Below, piece after piece: positions 1-5,816 of a DNA stretch of 6,040 bases. The number at the start of each line of letters is the position of its first letter. The stretch's first letter is position 1. Origin of the DNA: Candidatus Bathyarchaeota archaeon (GTDB lineage Archaea > Thermoproteota > Bathyarchaeia > 40CM-2-53-6 > FEN-987); NCBI GenBank assembly GCA_023247835.1, contig JAHFFU010000070.1:1-6040 (forward strand), written 5' to 3'. The position numbers and the translations under genes were made by a program. The notes beneath the pieces were generated by a model. The model was not told where the DNA came from. It made no database searches and saw nothing but the letters and a program-made list of their open reading frames with translations.

Positions 1-1128
1 TGGTACTACGTCAATGTTGCACGAGTTATACTCAGGCTTCCACAGAGCGTTGGCGCTAACGCGCAAGCAGCTTATGCGAATGCGCAACCGGGCCTCGATC
101 CGAACCATGAACATCCTCCCCTAGCGAAACTCTTGATTGCGCTATCGATGTACCTCATTGGGGACAATGGTTACGGCTGGCGTATCCCAAGCGTGATCTT
201 CGGATCAATCGCCATCCTAGCTTTCTACTTACTTATGAAGAGAATTGCGAGTTACAAGATGGTTCCTCTCGTCGCCGCATTCCTGTTTTCCTTCGATAAC
301 CTCGTCTTCGTCCATAGTCGAATTGCAACACTCGACATCTTCGCGTTAACCTTCATGCTGTTAGGGCTCTACTGGTATTTCTCAGGCCATTCATACCTGA
401 GCGCGATAGGTATGGCGCTGAGTGCCTTAACTAAGATCACCGGTTTGGCAGGATTCCTCGTAATCGTGATTGTGCATGCGATAAAACTGCTCACAGGTCG
501 TTCGCAGAGTAGGAAGTGGAACGCATTCTTTTCCTGGTTTGAGAAGTATCTCGCTGTCTATGCCGTCACCCTCCTCTTGTTACTTACCGTTATGGACCGT
601 TTGTGGGTCGGCTATCCCAGCCCCCTGGAACACATCCAATACATACTAAGCTATTCAGCAGCACTGGTATCCCAATGCCCCAATGGAATCATCAGCTGCC
701 CCTGGCAATGGCTACTTAATCAAATTCAGATTCCCTACCTTAAGGTGAACGTCCAAGTCACCTCAGGTGGTGCAACAAACAGCTCCACCTCAATTGAATT
801 CTTGGGGGCAATGAATCCGGCTATCCTATACCTAACGATACCGGCGATGCTTTACGCGGCCTATAGCTATCATGAAAATAAGAGCGACATTACTCTGCTC
901 GCATTGGTCTGGTTTGCGGTGACTTATCTGCCCTACTTCCCAGCCGCAATATTCGAACAACGGGTTACCTATCTCTTCTACTTCTTGGCCACCGTCCCCG
1001 CTATCTGTGCCGCTGCAGCCAACATGATTGCGGACCAGAACCCGCCGAAGCTTGTCGTTGTCTTTTATCTCGGCGTGGTTTTGATTGCATTCTACCTAAT
1101 GTTTCCATTCAAGGTCGTACCGACATGA
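1..1128 (+). CDS. GT39/PMT-type membrane glycosyltransferase, 5'-partial
   Basis: The frame is open from base 1 to the TGA at 1126-1128 (375 residues visible), so the TTG at 133 is not the start and the N-terminus lies outside the window. Near the visible N-terminus is an NHEHPPLAK motif (residues 35-43), followed by GWR and the membrane-flanked FVHSRIATLD (about 103-112). These are hallmarks of protein O-mannosyltransferase/GT39 enzymes, which use dolichyl-phosphate sugars on the outer face of the membrane; the Arg and Asp of the latter motif are conserved in the family. Many hydrophobic stretches alternate with short loops, ending in an FEQRVTYLFYFLATVP segment typical of the family's last helices. 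The family's upstream acidic (DE) motif would lie before base 1. The likely role is glycosylation of surface proteins or lipids; the exact substrate is not readable from sequence. It is separated from alba by 140 nt and looks unrelated to the division genes downstream. Family assignment is confident, specificity is not. Confidence 0.85.
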   Translation, partial: WYYVNVARVILRLPQSVGANAQAAYANAQPGLDPNHEHPPLAKLLIALSMYLIGDNGYGWRIPSVIFGSIAILAFYLLMKRIASYKMVPLVAAFLFSFDNLVFVHSRIATLDIFALTFMLLGLYWYFSGHSYLSAIGMALSALTKITGLAGFLVIVIVHAIKLLTGRSQSRKWNAFFSWFEKYLAVYAVTLLLLLTVMDRLWVGYPSPLEHIQYILSYSAALVSQCPNGIISCPWQWLLNQIQIPYLKVNVQVTSGGATNSSTSIEFLGAMNPAILYLTIPAMLYAAYSYHENKSDITLLALVWFAVTYLPYFPAAIFEQRVTYLFYFLATVPAICAAAANMIADQNPPKLVVVFYLGVVLIAFYLMFPFKVVPT

Positions 1129-1251
1129 AAAATCATGAATATGATCGTCAACTTGGCACCAACCGAAATTGACAAATACGCAGCCCTGACCTAAGACTCA
1201 TTCCCACAGGGATTCAGGCAAACCGTACTGCATCAGGGAACATTGCTCAAC

Positions 1252-1261
1252 GAGGAGGTGA
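1252..1261 (+). promoter_or_regulatory. Strong Shine-Dalgarno of alba
   Basis: GAGGAGGTGA is a nearly full match to the complement of the archaeal 16S rRNA 3' tail. It ends 7 nt before the TTG at 1269, which fixes that unusual start codon. The only nearby GTG (1258-1260) is inside the site and out of frame. A site this strong with a TTG start fits an abundant protein. Confidence 0.9.
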
Positions 1262-1268
1262 CGAAGGC

Positions 1269-1607
1269 TTGGCACAAGAGGAGAGGGCAGCTCCGTCCCC
1301 ACCGAGGGAACCACCGAGGGCTCGGGAACCTATTCCACCGGACACAATTTTGATCGGAAAGAAACCCATAATGGCCTACGCAACTGCCGTTATGATGCAT
1401 TTCCAATCTGGTGCACAAACTTTGACCGTAAAGGCCAGAGGGCGGGCAATCAGCACAGCCGTGGATGTCGTAGAGGTAGTGCGTCGCAGATTCTTCGCTG
1501 GCAAACTGGCGGTCCAGGAAATCAGTATCGGAACACAGGTGCTCGGGGAAGGTGGCGACACGAGGAACGTTTCAACCATTGAGATCAAAGTACACAAAAC
1601 GGGATGA
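1269..1607 (+). CDS. alba: Alba, archaeal DNA/RNA-binding chromatin protein
   Basis: The 112-residue product carries the Alba fold signature: IGKKP (29-33), VKARGRAISTAVDVVE (about 54-69), the RRRF segment and the C-terminal VSTIEIKVHK strand. Alba dimers coat DNA and also bind RNA, acting in nucleoid organisation and RNA folding. K31 and K32 align with the paired lysines of Sulfolobus Alba (K16/K17), the first being the acetylation site that tunes DNA affinity. The start is TTG, chosen for the GAGGAGGTGA seven bases upstream. Before the fold lies a Pro/Arg/Glu-rich extension of about 25 residues (PSPPREPPRAREPIPP), longer than in the minimal Sulfolobus protein and probably disordered. The gene stands alone: 140 nt follow the glycosyltransferase and a T-rich tract follows its stop, so it is probably its own transcription unit. 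Family identification is essentially certain. Confidence 0.97.
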   Translation: MAQEERAAPSPPREPPRAREPIPPDTILIGKKPIMAYATAVMMHFQSGAQTLTVKARGRAISTAVDVVEVVRRRFFAGKLAVQEISIGTQVLGEGGDTRNVSTIEIKVHKTG

Positions 1608-1654
1608 CATGGATGACCCCACCGGAACTCATACCCGAGACGAGAAATCCCAAC

Positions 1655-1660
1655 TTTTTT
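1655..1660 (+). terminator. Oligo-T terminator candidate after alba
   Basis: A run of six T residues lies 47 nt after the alba stop in an otherwise mixed sequence. Archaeal RNA polymerase commonly terminates at T-rich stretches without needing a hairpin, and no strong stem precedes this one. It sits between alba and the leader of the division cluster, where a terminator is expected. The call rests on position and composition only. Confidence 0.5.
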
Positions 1661-1728
1661 CAACACATTGGGTTTAGAAGAGGTTTCCCGCGGTTATTTG
1701 TTGAACCATAGAAGAGTTTAGTGATATC

Positions 1729-1756
1729 AACGAAACTGGACTGATTAGTTTTCGTT
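1729..1756. repeat. Inverted repeat, 9-bp arms with one bulge
   Basis: AACGAAACT (1729-1737) is the reverse complement of AGTTTCGTT, and AGTTTTCGTT follows at 1747-1756 with one extra T. The spacer is GGACTGATT. It could be an operator for a dimeric regulator or form a hairpin. The half-site core TTTCGTT recurs at 1844-1850 next to the palindrome downstream. No function can be assigned from sequence alone. Confidence 0.5.
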
Positions 1757-1835
1757 TAGCCTAGTCTGGCTCTCCGCTTGATTCTATGCAGCATCAGAAT
1801 GGTGTGTATCCTTGGTTCGTGAACGATGATTATGA

Positions 1836-1847
1836 GAAACCGGTTTC
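1836..1847. repeat. Perfect 12-nt palindrome GAAACCGGTTTC
   Basis: The sequence equals its own reverse complement over all 12 bases and continues on the right as GGTTTCGTT, repeating the half-site of the inverted repeat about 90 nt upstream. It lies roughly 40 nt upstream of the TATA-like element, a position suited to a transcription factor. Binding by the Lrp-type protein encoded later in the cluster is a possibility, not a demonstration. Confidence 0.5.
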
Positions 1848-1881
1848 GTTGACTCGCTGATTCTTGACAGTTTTCTTGCAT

Positions 1882-1893
1882 GAAATTTGAATA
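1882..1893 (+). promoter_or_regulatory. Possible BRE/TATA element for the cdv cluster
   Basis: GAAA followed by TTTGAATA resembles an archaeal purine-rich BRE plus an A/T-rich TATA box, with one base off a TTTAWATA-type consensus. Transcription would begin around 1912-1918, giving a leader of roughly 45 nt ahead of the ATG at 1960, compatible with the GGTGAT ribosome-binding site. Other weak A/T-rich stretches occur in the region, so the call is tentative. Confidence 0.4.
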
Positions 1894-1946
1894 GCATTCG
1901 TTCTTGTACGCAGAACAAACGCGAAGAATTGTTGCAAGCACAAATC

Positions 1947-1952
1947 GGTGAT
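1947..1952 (+). promoter_or_regulatory. GGTGAT ribosome-binding site deciding the ATG 1960 start
   Basis: GGTGAT pairs with the archaeal anti-Shine-Dalgarno and ends 7 nt before the ATG at 1960. The longer in-frame start, GTG at 1948, is embedded in this very motif, so it is more likely part of the ribosome-binding site than an initiation codon. Confidence 0.8.
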
Positions 1953-1959
1953 TGGGATA

Positions 1960-2619
1960 ATGAATCAAGGATTCCTCAAAGATTGGGATAGAGAGGCGAA
2001 AGAACCTGTATTTTCAAGGGTGGGTGGCAAATTCCACCATAAACCTGCTGTTAAGGAACAAATCGCTTCGGCTCTCTACAGACTGAATATTCAGAACAAG
2101 AAGCTCGAAGCAGCCGCAATGCGCATGCAACAGCACGACAAGGACATTTTCGCCAAATGCGTCAATTCTCAGATGGCCCATGACACAGCGCGAGCGATGA
2201 TGTATGCGAATGAGTGCGCAGAAGTGCGGAAGATGGCTAAGGTAACGCTGCAATGTCAGATGGCATTGGAGCAGGTTTCACTGCGCCTTGAGACGATTGA
2301 GGAATTCGGCGAAGTCGCCAAAATGATGGCGCCTGTTGCCAGCGTGGTCCACTCAATAAAGAACCAGATCTCAGGGGTAATTCCTGAGGTCGGCTTCGAA
2401 CTTGGGGAAATCGGAGAGGTTCTGAGCGGGGTTGTAGATGAAGCTGGAGAGGTTACTGGCTCTTCTTACGATGTGAATGCCTCTAGTGAAGAGGCTCAGA
2501 GGATACTTGGCGAAGCAGGCACAATCTCTGAGCAACACATGAAAGATAGGTTCCCAGAGCTCCCCTCGAATGGGTTGCCGTCGACGCAAAGGACCAGGGA
2601 GCCAGGAATTTCTCACTAG
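1960..2619 (+). CDS. CdvB paralogue (ESCRT-III, wingless type)
   Basis: This is an archaeal ESCRT-III (Snf7-family) subunit that should polymerise at the division site and help constrict or cut the membrane. From the ATG the protein has 219 residues, close to the CdvB1/CdvB2 paralogues of Sulfolobus. The core runs from about residue 28 to 160: a basic first helix, then YANECAEVRKMAK, RLETIEEFG and MAPV in the second-third helix region, shared almost unchanged with the cdvB gene downstream. A later conserved block (DEAGEVT) precedes the acidic tail. Near the C-terminus FPELPSNGLP (about 198-207) fits the Pro-rich MIM2 motif read by the MIT domain of CdvC. It ends soon afterwards and has no winged helix, so it should not bind CdvA directly the way CdvB does. 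It is the first gene of the cluster, 14 nt ahead of cdvA. A GTG at 1948 would add four residues. The family is certain; CdvB1 versus CdvB2 orthology cannot be decided here. Confidence 0.95.
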   Translation: MNQGFLKDWDREAKEPVFSRVGGKFHHKPAVKEQIASALYRLNIQNKKLEAAAMRMQQHDKDIFAKCVNSQMAHDTARAMMYANECAEVRKMAKVTLQCQMALEQVSLRLETIEEFGEVAKMMAPVASVVHSIKNQISGVIPEVGFELGEIGEVLSGVVDEAGEVTGSSYDVNASSEEAQRILGEAGTISEQHMKDRFPELPSNGLPSTQRTREPGISH

Positions 2620-2633
2620 GGGCCTAGTTCGGG

Positions 2634-3317
2634 TTGACGCTGACAGTAGAAGAGATTGGAAAGTATCTCGGTCAAACAATTGAAGATGCGATGGGACGAC
2701 CAACCGGGAAGTTGGTTGGCCTTACGGCTGATATTAAGGATGAAGTGCAAGCCATCCAAATAGCCCTACACAGCGGTCAGGTAACCGAATACCCCATCAA
2801 TTCGGTTAGAGTCATTGACGGACATCCTGTTTTACGACAGGCGTGGCGTGTCGAGGCCGAGGATCTGAAGAAGGAACATGACATCATCAAGCGAAGGAGG
2901 CAAGCGCTCGACCTGCTTCTGAAAGACGGAGACATAGACCAAACCGAGTATAACCAACTGCTAAACAGCTACGAAGACATCAACAAGGAAATCATAGGAA
3001 AGCGCGAAAACGTAATCGACGCCTTAAAGGAAGTTAAAGCAAAACTCGAGCAGCAAATCCGAGACCTTCAAACAGCCTTAACGAACAACAAAATGCTCTA
3101 CACAGCCGCCGAGATCGATGAAAATACGTACCATGCAGTGACCGAATCCATACGGGCTGGACTAGAATTAGCCCGGAAGGAACGGAAAGACATGGACAAC
3201 ACGAGAGAATCATTACAGGAAATAGACACCCTGGACGCCTCGAAGACAATTGCGCAGCCCTCGGCCCCGACAAAGGTCCCCGATGTAGTAGTAATCAAGA
3301 TGAAAGAATCAAGCTAA
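2634..3317 (+). CDS. cdvA: CdvA, PRC-barrel/coiled-coil division scaffold
   Basis: CdvA forms membrane-associated filaments at midcell and recruits CdvB. The 227-residue protein has three parts. Residues about 4-66 form a PRC-type beta barrel (the GRPTGKLVGLTAD turn and SVRVIDGHPVL strand are typical). Residues about 72-198 are a charged, heptad-like coiled coil. A flexible Pro/Ala tail then leads to VPDVVVIKM (215-223), matching the short beta-strand ESCRT-III-binding segment that completes the broken winged helix of CdvB. Within the coil, GDIDQTEY (99-106) and AEIDENTY (159-166) mark two similar helix-turn units. The start is TTG at 2634; no good Shine-Dalgarno precedes it, only a G-rich stretch within CTAGGGGCCTAG (2616-2627) that overlaps the previous stop, so translation may depend on the upstream gene. 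It lies 12 nt before cdvB, the classic cdvA-cdvB-cdvC order. Identification is strong from architecture plus neighbours. Confidence 0.9.
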   Translation: MTLTVEEIGKYLGQTIEDAMGRPTGKLVGLTADIKDEVQAIQIALHSGQVTEYPINSVRVIDGHPVLRQAWRVEAEDLKKEHDIIKRRRQALDLLLKDGDIDQTEYNQLLNSYEDINKEIIGKRENVIDALKEVKAKLEQQIRDLQTALTNNKMLYTAAEIDENTYHAVTESIRAGLELARKERKDMDNTRESLQEIDTLDASKTIAQPSAPTKVPDVVVIKMKESS

Positions 3318-3329
3318 CCACGATAGGAT

Positions 3330-4124
3330 GTGGTTGTCTTCTCTATTTTTAGGAAAGTTGAGGACAAACTTCACCCCGTGCCGCTGAAGGAGCGGATTGA
3401 GCATGCAACTTTCAGGCTACATGCACAGCTCGAAAAGTTAGACCACATGTACACCCGTCTCCACCAACGCGACACCGAACTCTTTCAACGCTGCGTGGGC
3501 GCTCAGCTATCCAACGATCCGGGACACGCCAAGATCTACGCTAACGAATGCGCTGAGATAAGGAAAATCGCAAAAGTCGTCTTGGGCAGCCAACTTGCCC
3601 TTGAAAAAGTAATACTCAGGCTCGAAACTGTCGAAGAATTCGGCAGCATCATGACGCAAATGGCGCCCGTCATTAGCATAGTGAAGGAAACCAAATCAAA
3701 GATAGCTGGCATCGTCCCACAAGTCGCCGCTGAGCTCGATGAAGTCAACAATATGCTCGGAGACTTAACCTACGAGGCTGGCGAAGTGACCGCAAACAGC
3801 GTTCCCATAGAAACAACAGATGCGGACGCGAGGAAGGTCCTTGAGGAAACGGGGCTGATCGCGGAACAGAAGCTGCGTGATCATTTCCCCGACCTGCCAT
3901 CTATTGAACCACAACGCACAGAACGAGTTGAGGTAATTCCGGAGCCTGCTAACGCAATTCCCAATATGGAAACCGACATCGAGGAGCAGGTCTACCAGTA
4001 CGCTAGAAAGCATGACGGAGAACTCAGCGTCCAGTCCTGCGCGCAAGAGCTCGGAACTTCACCTGGTGAAATCAAAACCGCCCTGGAGAAGCTACGTGAG
4101 ACTGGAAAAGTCGTAATAGAATAG
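3330..4124 (+). CDS. cdvB: CdvB, ESCRT-III with C-terminal winged helix
   Basis: This is the main ESCRT-III subunit, recruited by CdvA and extracted by CdvC. The 264 residues match the length of Sulfolobus CdvB. The core (about 15-155) carries KIYANECAEIRKIAK, RLETVEEFG and MAPV. FPDLPSIEP (186-194) is a MIM2-type motif for the CdvC MIT domain. After a Pro-rich linker, residues about 213-264 form a winged helix (EEQVYQYARKHDGELSVQSC, then a recognition-like helix and a short VVIE strand), the module that captures the C-terminal strand of CdvA, encoded immediately upstream. The N-terminus, MVVFSIFRKVEDKL, is hydrophobic and basic and could touch membrane. The start is GTG at 3330, supported by the family N-terminus but with only a weak AGG upstream; the ATG at 3328 is out of frame. 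A GTG at 3378 would remove conserved residues. The gap to cdvC is 16 nt. The assignment is very secure. Confidence 0.95.
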   Translation: MVVFSIFRKVEDKLHPVPLKERIEHATFRLHAQLEKLDHMYTRLHQRDTELFQRCVGAQLSNDPGHAKIYANECAEIRKIAKVVLGSQLALEKVILRLETVEEFGSIMTQMAPVISIVKETKSKIAGIVPQVAAELDEVNNMLGDLTYEAGEVTANSVPIETTDADARKVLEETGLIAEQKLRDHFPDLPSIEPQRTERVEVIPEPANAIPNMETDIEEQVYQYARKHDGELSVQSCAQELGTSPGEIKTALEKLRETGKVVIE

Positions 4125-4140
4125 ACGTGAGTGATCATCA

Positions 4141-5280
4141 ATGCAAGCGTCGGCTTCGGAGGAACTCGAGCAAATGGCAGCGAGATTCGCAAACGAAGCC
4201 GTGCAGTTTGACAAGCAAGGCGCCAAATCCAATGCCATTTCAAGATACGAGCGTACGGCAGAAATTCTGCTAAAGCTTTGCGCCCTCTATCCCGAGGCAC
4301 TTCAGACTCGACTCTACATGCAGCAGGTAGAGAACTGCAAGCGCAGGATTAAGGAACTGAAGGATCAGGACGGGCACTTTGAGGCAGACCACTCGGGCGT
4401 AGCGCACCCCGCCAAACTTCAACAGCTCGTGTTAACTGAAAAACCGAGCGTCAAATGGGATGAGATTGCCAACCTCCGTGATGCCAAGCAAGCAATCGAA
4501 GAATCGATTGTCTTTCCAGTAAAGCGTCCCGATCTTTTCCCTTTGGGCTGGCCTAGGGGAATACTGTTCTTCGGTCCGCCGGGTTGCGGTAAGACACTTC
4601 TCGCTGCCGCCATAGCAACGGAAATCGACGCAGTGTTCTATAGTATTGATGCCCCCTCAATAATGTCAAAGTGGCTTGGGGAATCCGAGAAGAATGTTGC
4701 CGAACTGTTTGGTTCGGCACGCAAAGCGGCAGAGGAAGGGCATCCTGTGATAATTTTCATTGACGAAGTGGACTCTCTTGTAGGAATTCGAGAGGATGAA
4801 GTTGGCGGCGAGGTAAGAACTCGAAACCAGTTTCTCAAGGAGATGGACAATATCTTGGACAAGAAACACCAAAATCACGTTTACGTCATCGGTGCAACCA
4901 ATAAGCCCTGGTCATTAGATGAACCGTTCATCCGCCGGTTCCAGAAGCGGATCTACGTTCCCCTGCCGACCGCTGAAGCGAGACGAGAAATGTTTGACAT
5001 CTACGCAAGGGAACTCAAGTTCGAGGGCGAAATGGATCAGGAAGCCCTCGTTCAGAAGACCCAAGGGTATTCGGGAAGTGACTTTCGTGACATATTCCAA
5101 GGCGCTCAGACTAGGGTTGTCCGTGAATTTTTCGAAGGGAATACGTTGAAGACCCGGGGTCAAGCCCGACCCATTACGATGGATGATTTCAGAGAGATAT
5201 TGAGCAAACGAAAGCCGAGCGTTTCGCCCCAAATGTTGAGCCTTTATGATAAATGGTTTGAGACCTACAAAGCACTTTGA
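4141..5280 (+). CDS. cdvC: CdvC, Vps4-type AAA ATPase with MIT domain
   Basis: CdvC hydrolyses ATP to pull ESCRT-III subunits out of the division polymer, allowing constriction and recycling. The 379-residue protein begins with a three-helix MIT domain (about 1-75; the FANEAVQFDKQG and AISRYERTAEILL helices), which should bind the MIM2 motifs of the CdvB proteins here. A linker leads to a single AAA module: Walker A GPPGCGKT (145-152, K151), pore-loop region MSKWLGESEKN (175-185, W178), Walker B IIFIDE (204-209, D208/E209), sensor-1 N254 in GATN, paired arginine fingers R265-R266, and GYSGSD (309-314) in the lid. The C-terminal helix ends LYDKWFETYKAL, as in Vps4. All catalytic residues seem intact. 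ATG 4141 is preceded by GTGATC (4131-4136), a good ribosome-binding match four bases away. It lies 16 nt after cdvB and 12 nt before the Lrp gene. Identification is certain. Confidence 0.98.
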   Translation: MQASASEELEQMAARFANEAVQFDKQGAKSNAISRYERTAEILLKLCALYPEALQTRLYMQQVENCKRRIKELKDQDGHFEADHSGVAHPAKLQQLVLTEKPSVKWDEIANLRDAKQAIEESIVFPVKRPDLFPLGWPRGILFFGPPGCGKTLLAAAIATEIDAVFYSIDAPSIMSKWLGESEKNVAELFGSARKAAEEGHPVIIFIDEVDSLVGIREDEVGGEVRTRNQFLKEMDNILDKKHQNHVYVIGATNKPWSLDEPFIRRFQKRIYVPLPTAEARREMFDIYARELKFEGEMDQEALVQKTQGYSGSDFRDIFQGAQTRVVREFFEGNTLKTRGQARPITMDDFREILSKRKPSVSPQMLSLYDKWFETYKAL

Positions 5281-5292
5281 GGTAAGAATCAA

Positions 5293-5811
5293 ATGATAGA
5301 TGCGGTAGATTACAAGATCTTGGCGGAACTTGTCGGGAATGCCAAGTCCTCCTTCGCAGAGATCGGACGTAAGCTAAGCCTTCACCCAAATGTTGTAGCC
5401 TACAGGGTGAACAAGCTGGAGAAAAATGGAATTATCAAAGACTACACGGCTGACCTAGACTTGGAGAAGCTTGGCGTTGCCGAGCAGATTCTGGTCGGCG
5501 CCAGTTTCCCGCGGGACACTGACAGAGACGCCGTTATCGAAAAAATCACAGCAATCCCACAAACAGTCAAAGTCGTGAGCTCACTGGGAGAACCTGAAGG
5601 TCTTGTTTTCCTAGTCGGCAAGAACAAATCCGAAATTGAGAAGTTAATGACAAAACTGCGGTCTCTGAACGTCAAGATCGAATACACCGGTTCAATTATT
5701 CGAACCTTCGAGGAAGGCAGGCTTGGCAACTTTCTGAAAATCTTGGCCAACGAACACGAAACCGCAGAGAACCAAGACGGCAAGAACGGAACACTCACAA
5801 AGGGGGGATAG
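5293..5811 (+). CDS. Lrp/AsnC-family transcriptional regulator inside the cdv cluster
   Basis: The 172-residue protein has an N-terminal winged helix-turn-helix (DYKILAELVGNAKSSFAEIG through HPNVVAYRVNKLEKNGIIKDYTA, residues 6-53), whose recognition helix is about 33-43. A RAM-like alpha/beta domain follows (about 62-138). Lrp proteins form dimers to octamers and bind palindromic DNA, often at their own promoters. The RAM turn that is usually G-x-x-D reads LGEPEGLVFL (98-107), so ligand binding may differ from amino-acid sensors. A hydrophilic tail of about 25 residues (after 148) exceeds the typical family length of about 150. ATG 5293 has GAGGT at 5279-5283, overlapping the cdvC stop, and the gap to cdvC is 12 nt; the next gene starts 5 nt after its stop. 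That context suggests co-expression with the division genes, so control of this operon is plausible but inferred. The family is sure; the targets are unknown. Confidence 0.92.
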   Translation: MIDAVDYKILAELVGNAKSSFAEIGRKLSLHPNVVAYRVNKLEKNGIIKDYTADLDLEKLGVAEQILVGASFPRDTDRDAVIEKITAIPQTVKVVSSLGEPEGLVFLVGKNKSEIEKLMTKLRSLNVKIEYTGSIIRTFEEGRLGNFLKILANEHETAENQDGKNGTLTKGG

Positions 5812-5816
5812 ATAGA

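Larger units (their letters stand above)
1608..1959. other. Leader/intergenic region before the cdv cluster, no gene seen
   Basis: About 350 nt without a supported coding region. A 70-codon minus-strand frame (1756-1968) shows no recognisable domain or ribosome-binding site and overlaps the next gene's start. No tRNA T-arm or anticodon arm was found. In order, the region holds the T6 tract after alba, an inverted repeat at 1729-1756, a perfect 12-nt palindrome at 1836-1847, a BRE/TATA-like element near 1882-1893 and the GGTGAT site at 1947-1952. Its length is large compared with the 5-16 nt gaps in the following cluster, so it probably holds that cluster's promoter and operators. Confidence 0.7.

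Noticed and set aside
133..1128. A complete 331-residue gene starting at TTG 133
   Set aside because: The frame is open back to base 1 and the upstream codons encode the conserved NHEHPPLAK motif, so this is an internal codon of a partial gene.
1160..1180. A/T-rich stretch (GAAATTGACAAATACG) as alba promoter
   Set aside because: It is in a plausible position, but the match to BRE/TATA is too poor to annotate. An alba promoter somewhere in 1129-1250 is likely but not resolved.
1821..1863. Possible C/D box small RNA (ATGATTA at 1826-1832, CTGA at 1857-1860)
   Set aside because: The C box deviates from RUGAUGA, no convincing internal D'/C' pair is visible, and the spacing is short. Chance matches to such short boxes are common.
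1948..1959. GTG at 1948 as the start of the first CdvB paralogue
   Set aside because: It lies inside the GGTGAT ribosome-binding site, and the ATG at 1960 has ideal spacing. It would add only four residues with no family support.
1756..1968. Minus-strand 70-codon frame in the leader
   Set aside because: It shows no recognisable domain or ribosome-binding site, it overlaps the start of a secure gene, and such lengths occur by chance.
4915..5292. Minus-strand 125-codon frame in cdvC
   Set aside because: It is a shadow of the AAA ATPase coding strand, with no family features or independent signals.
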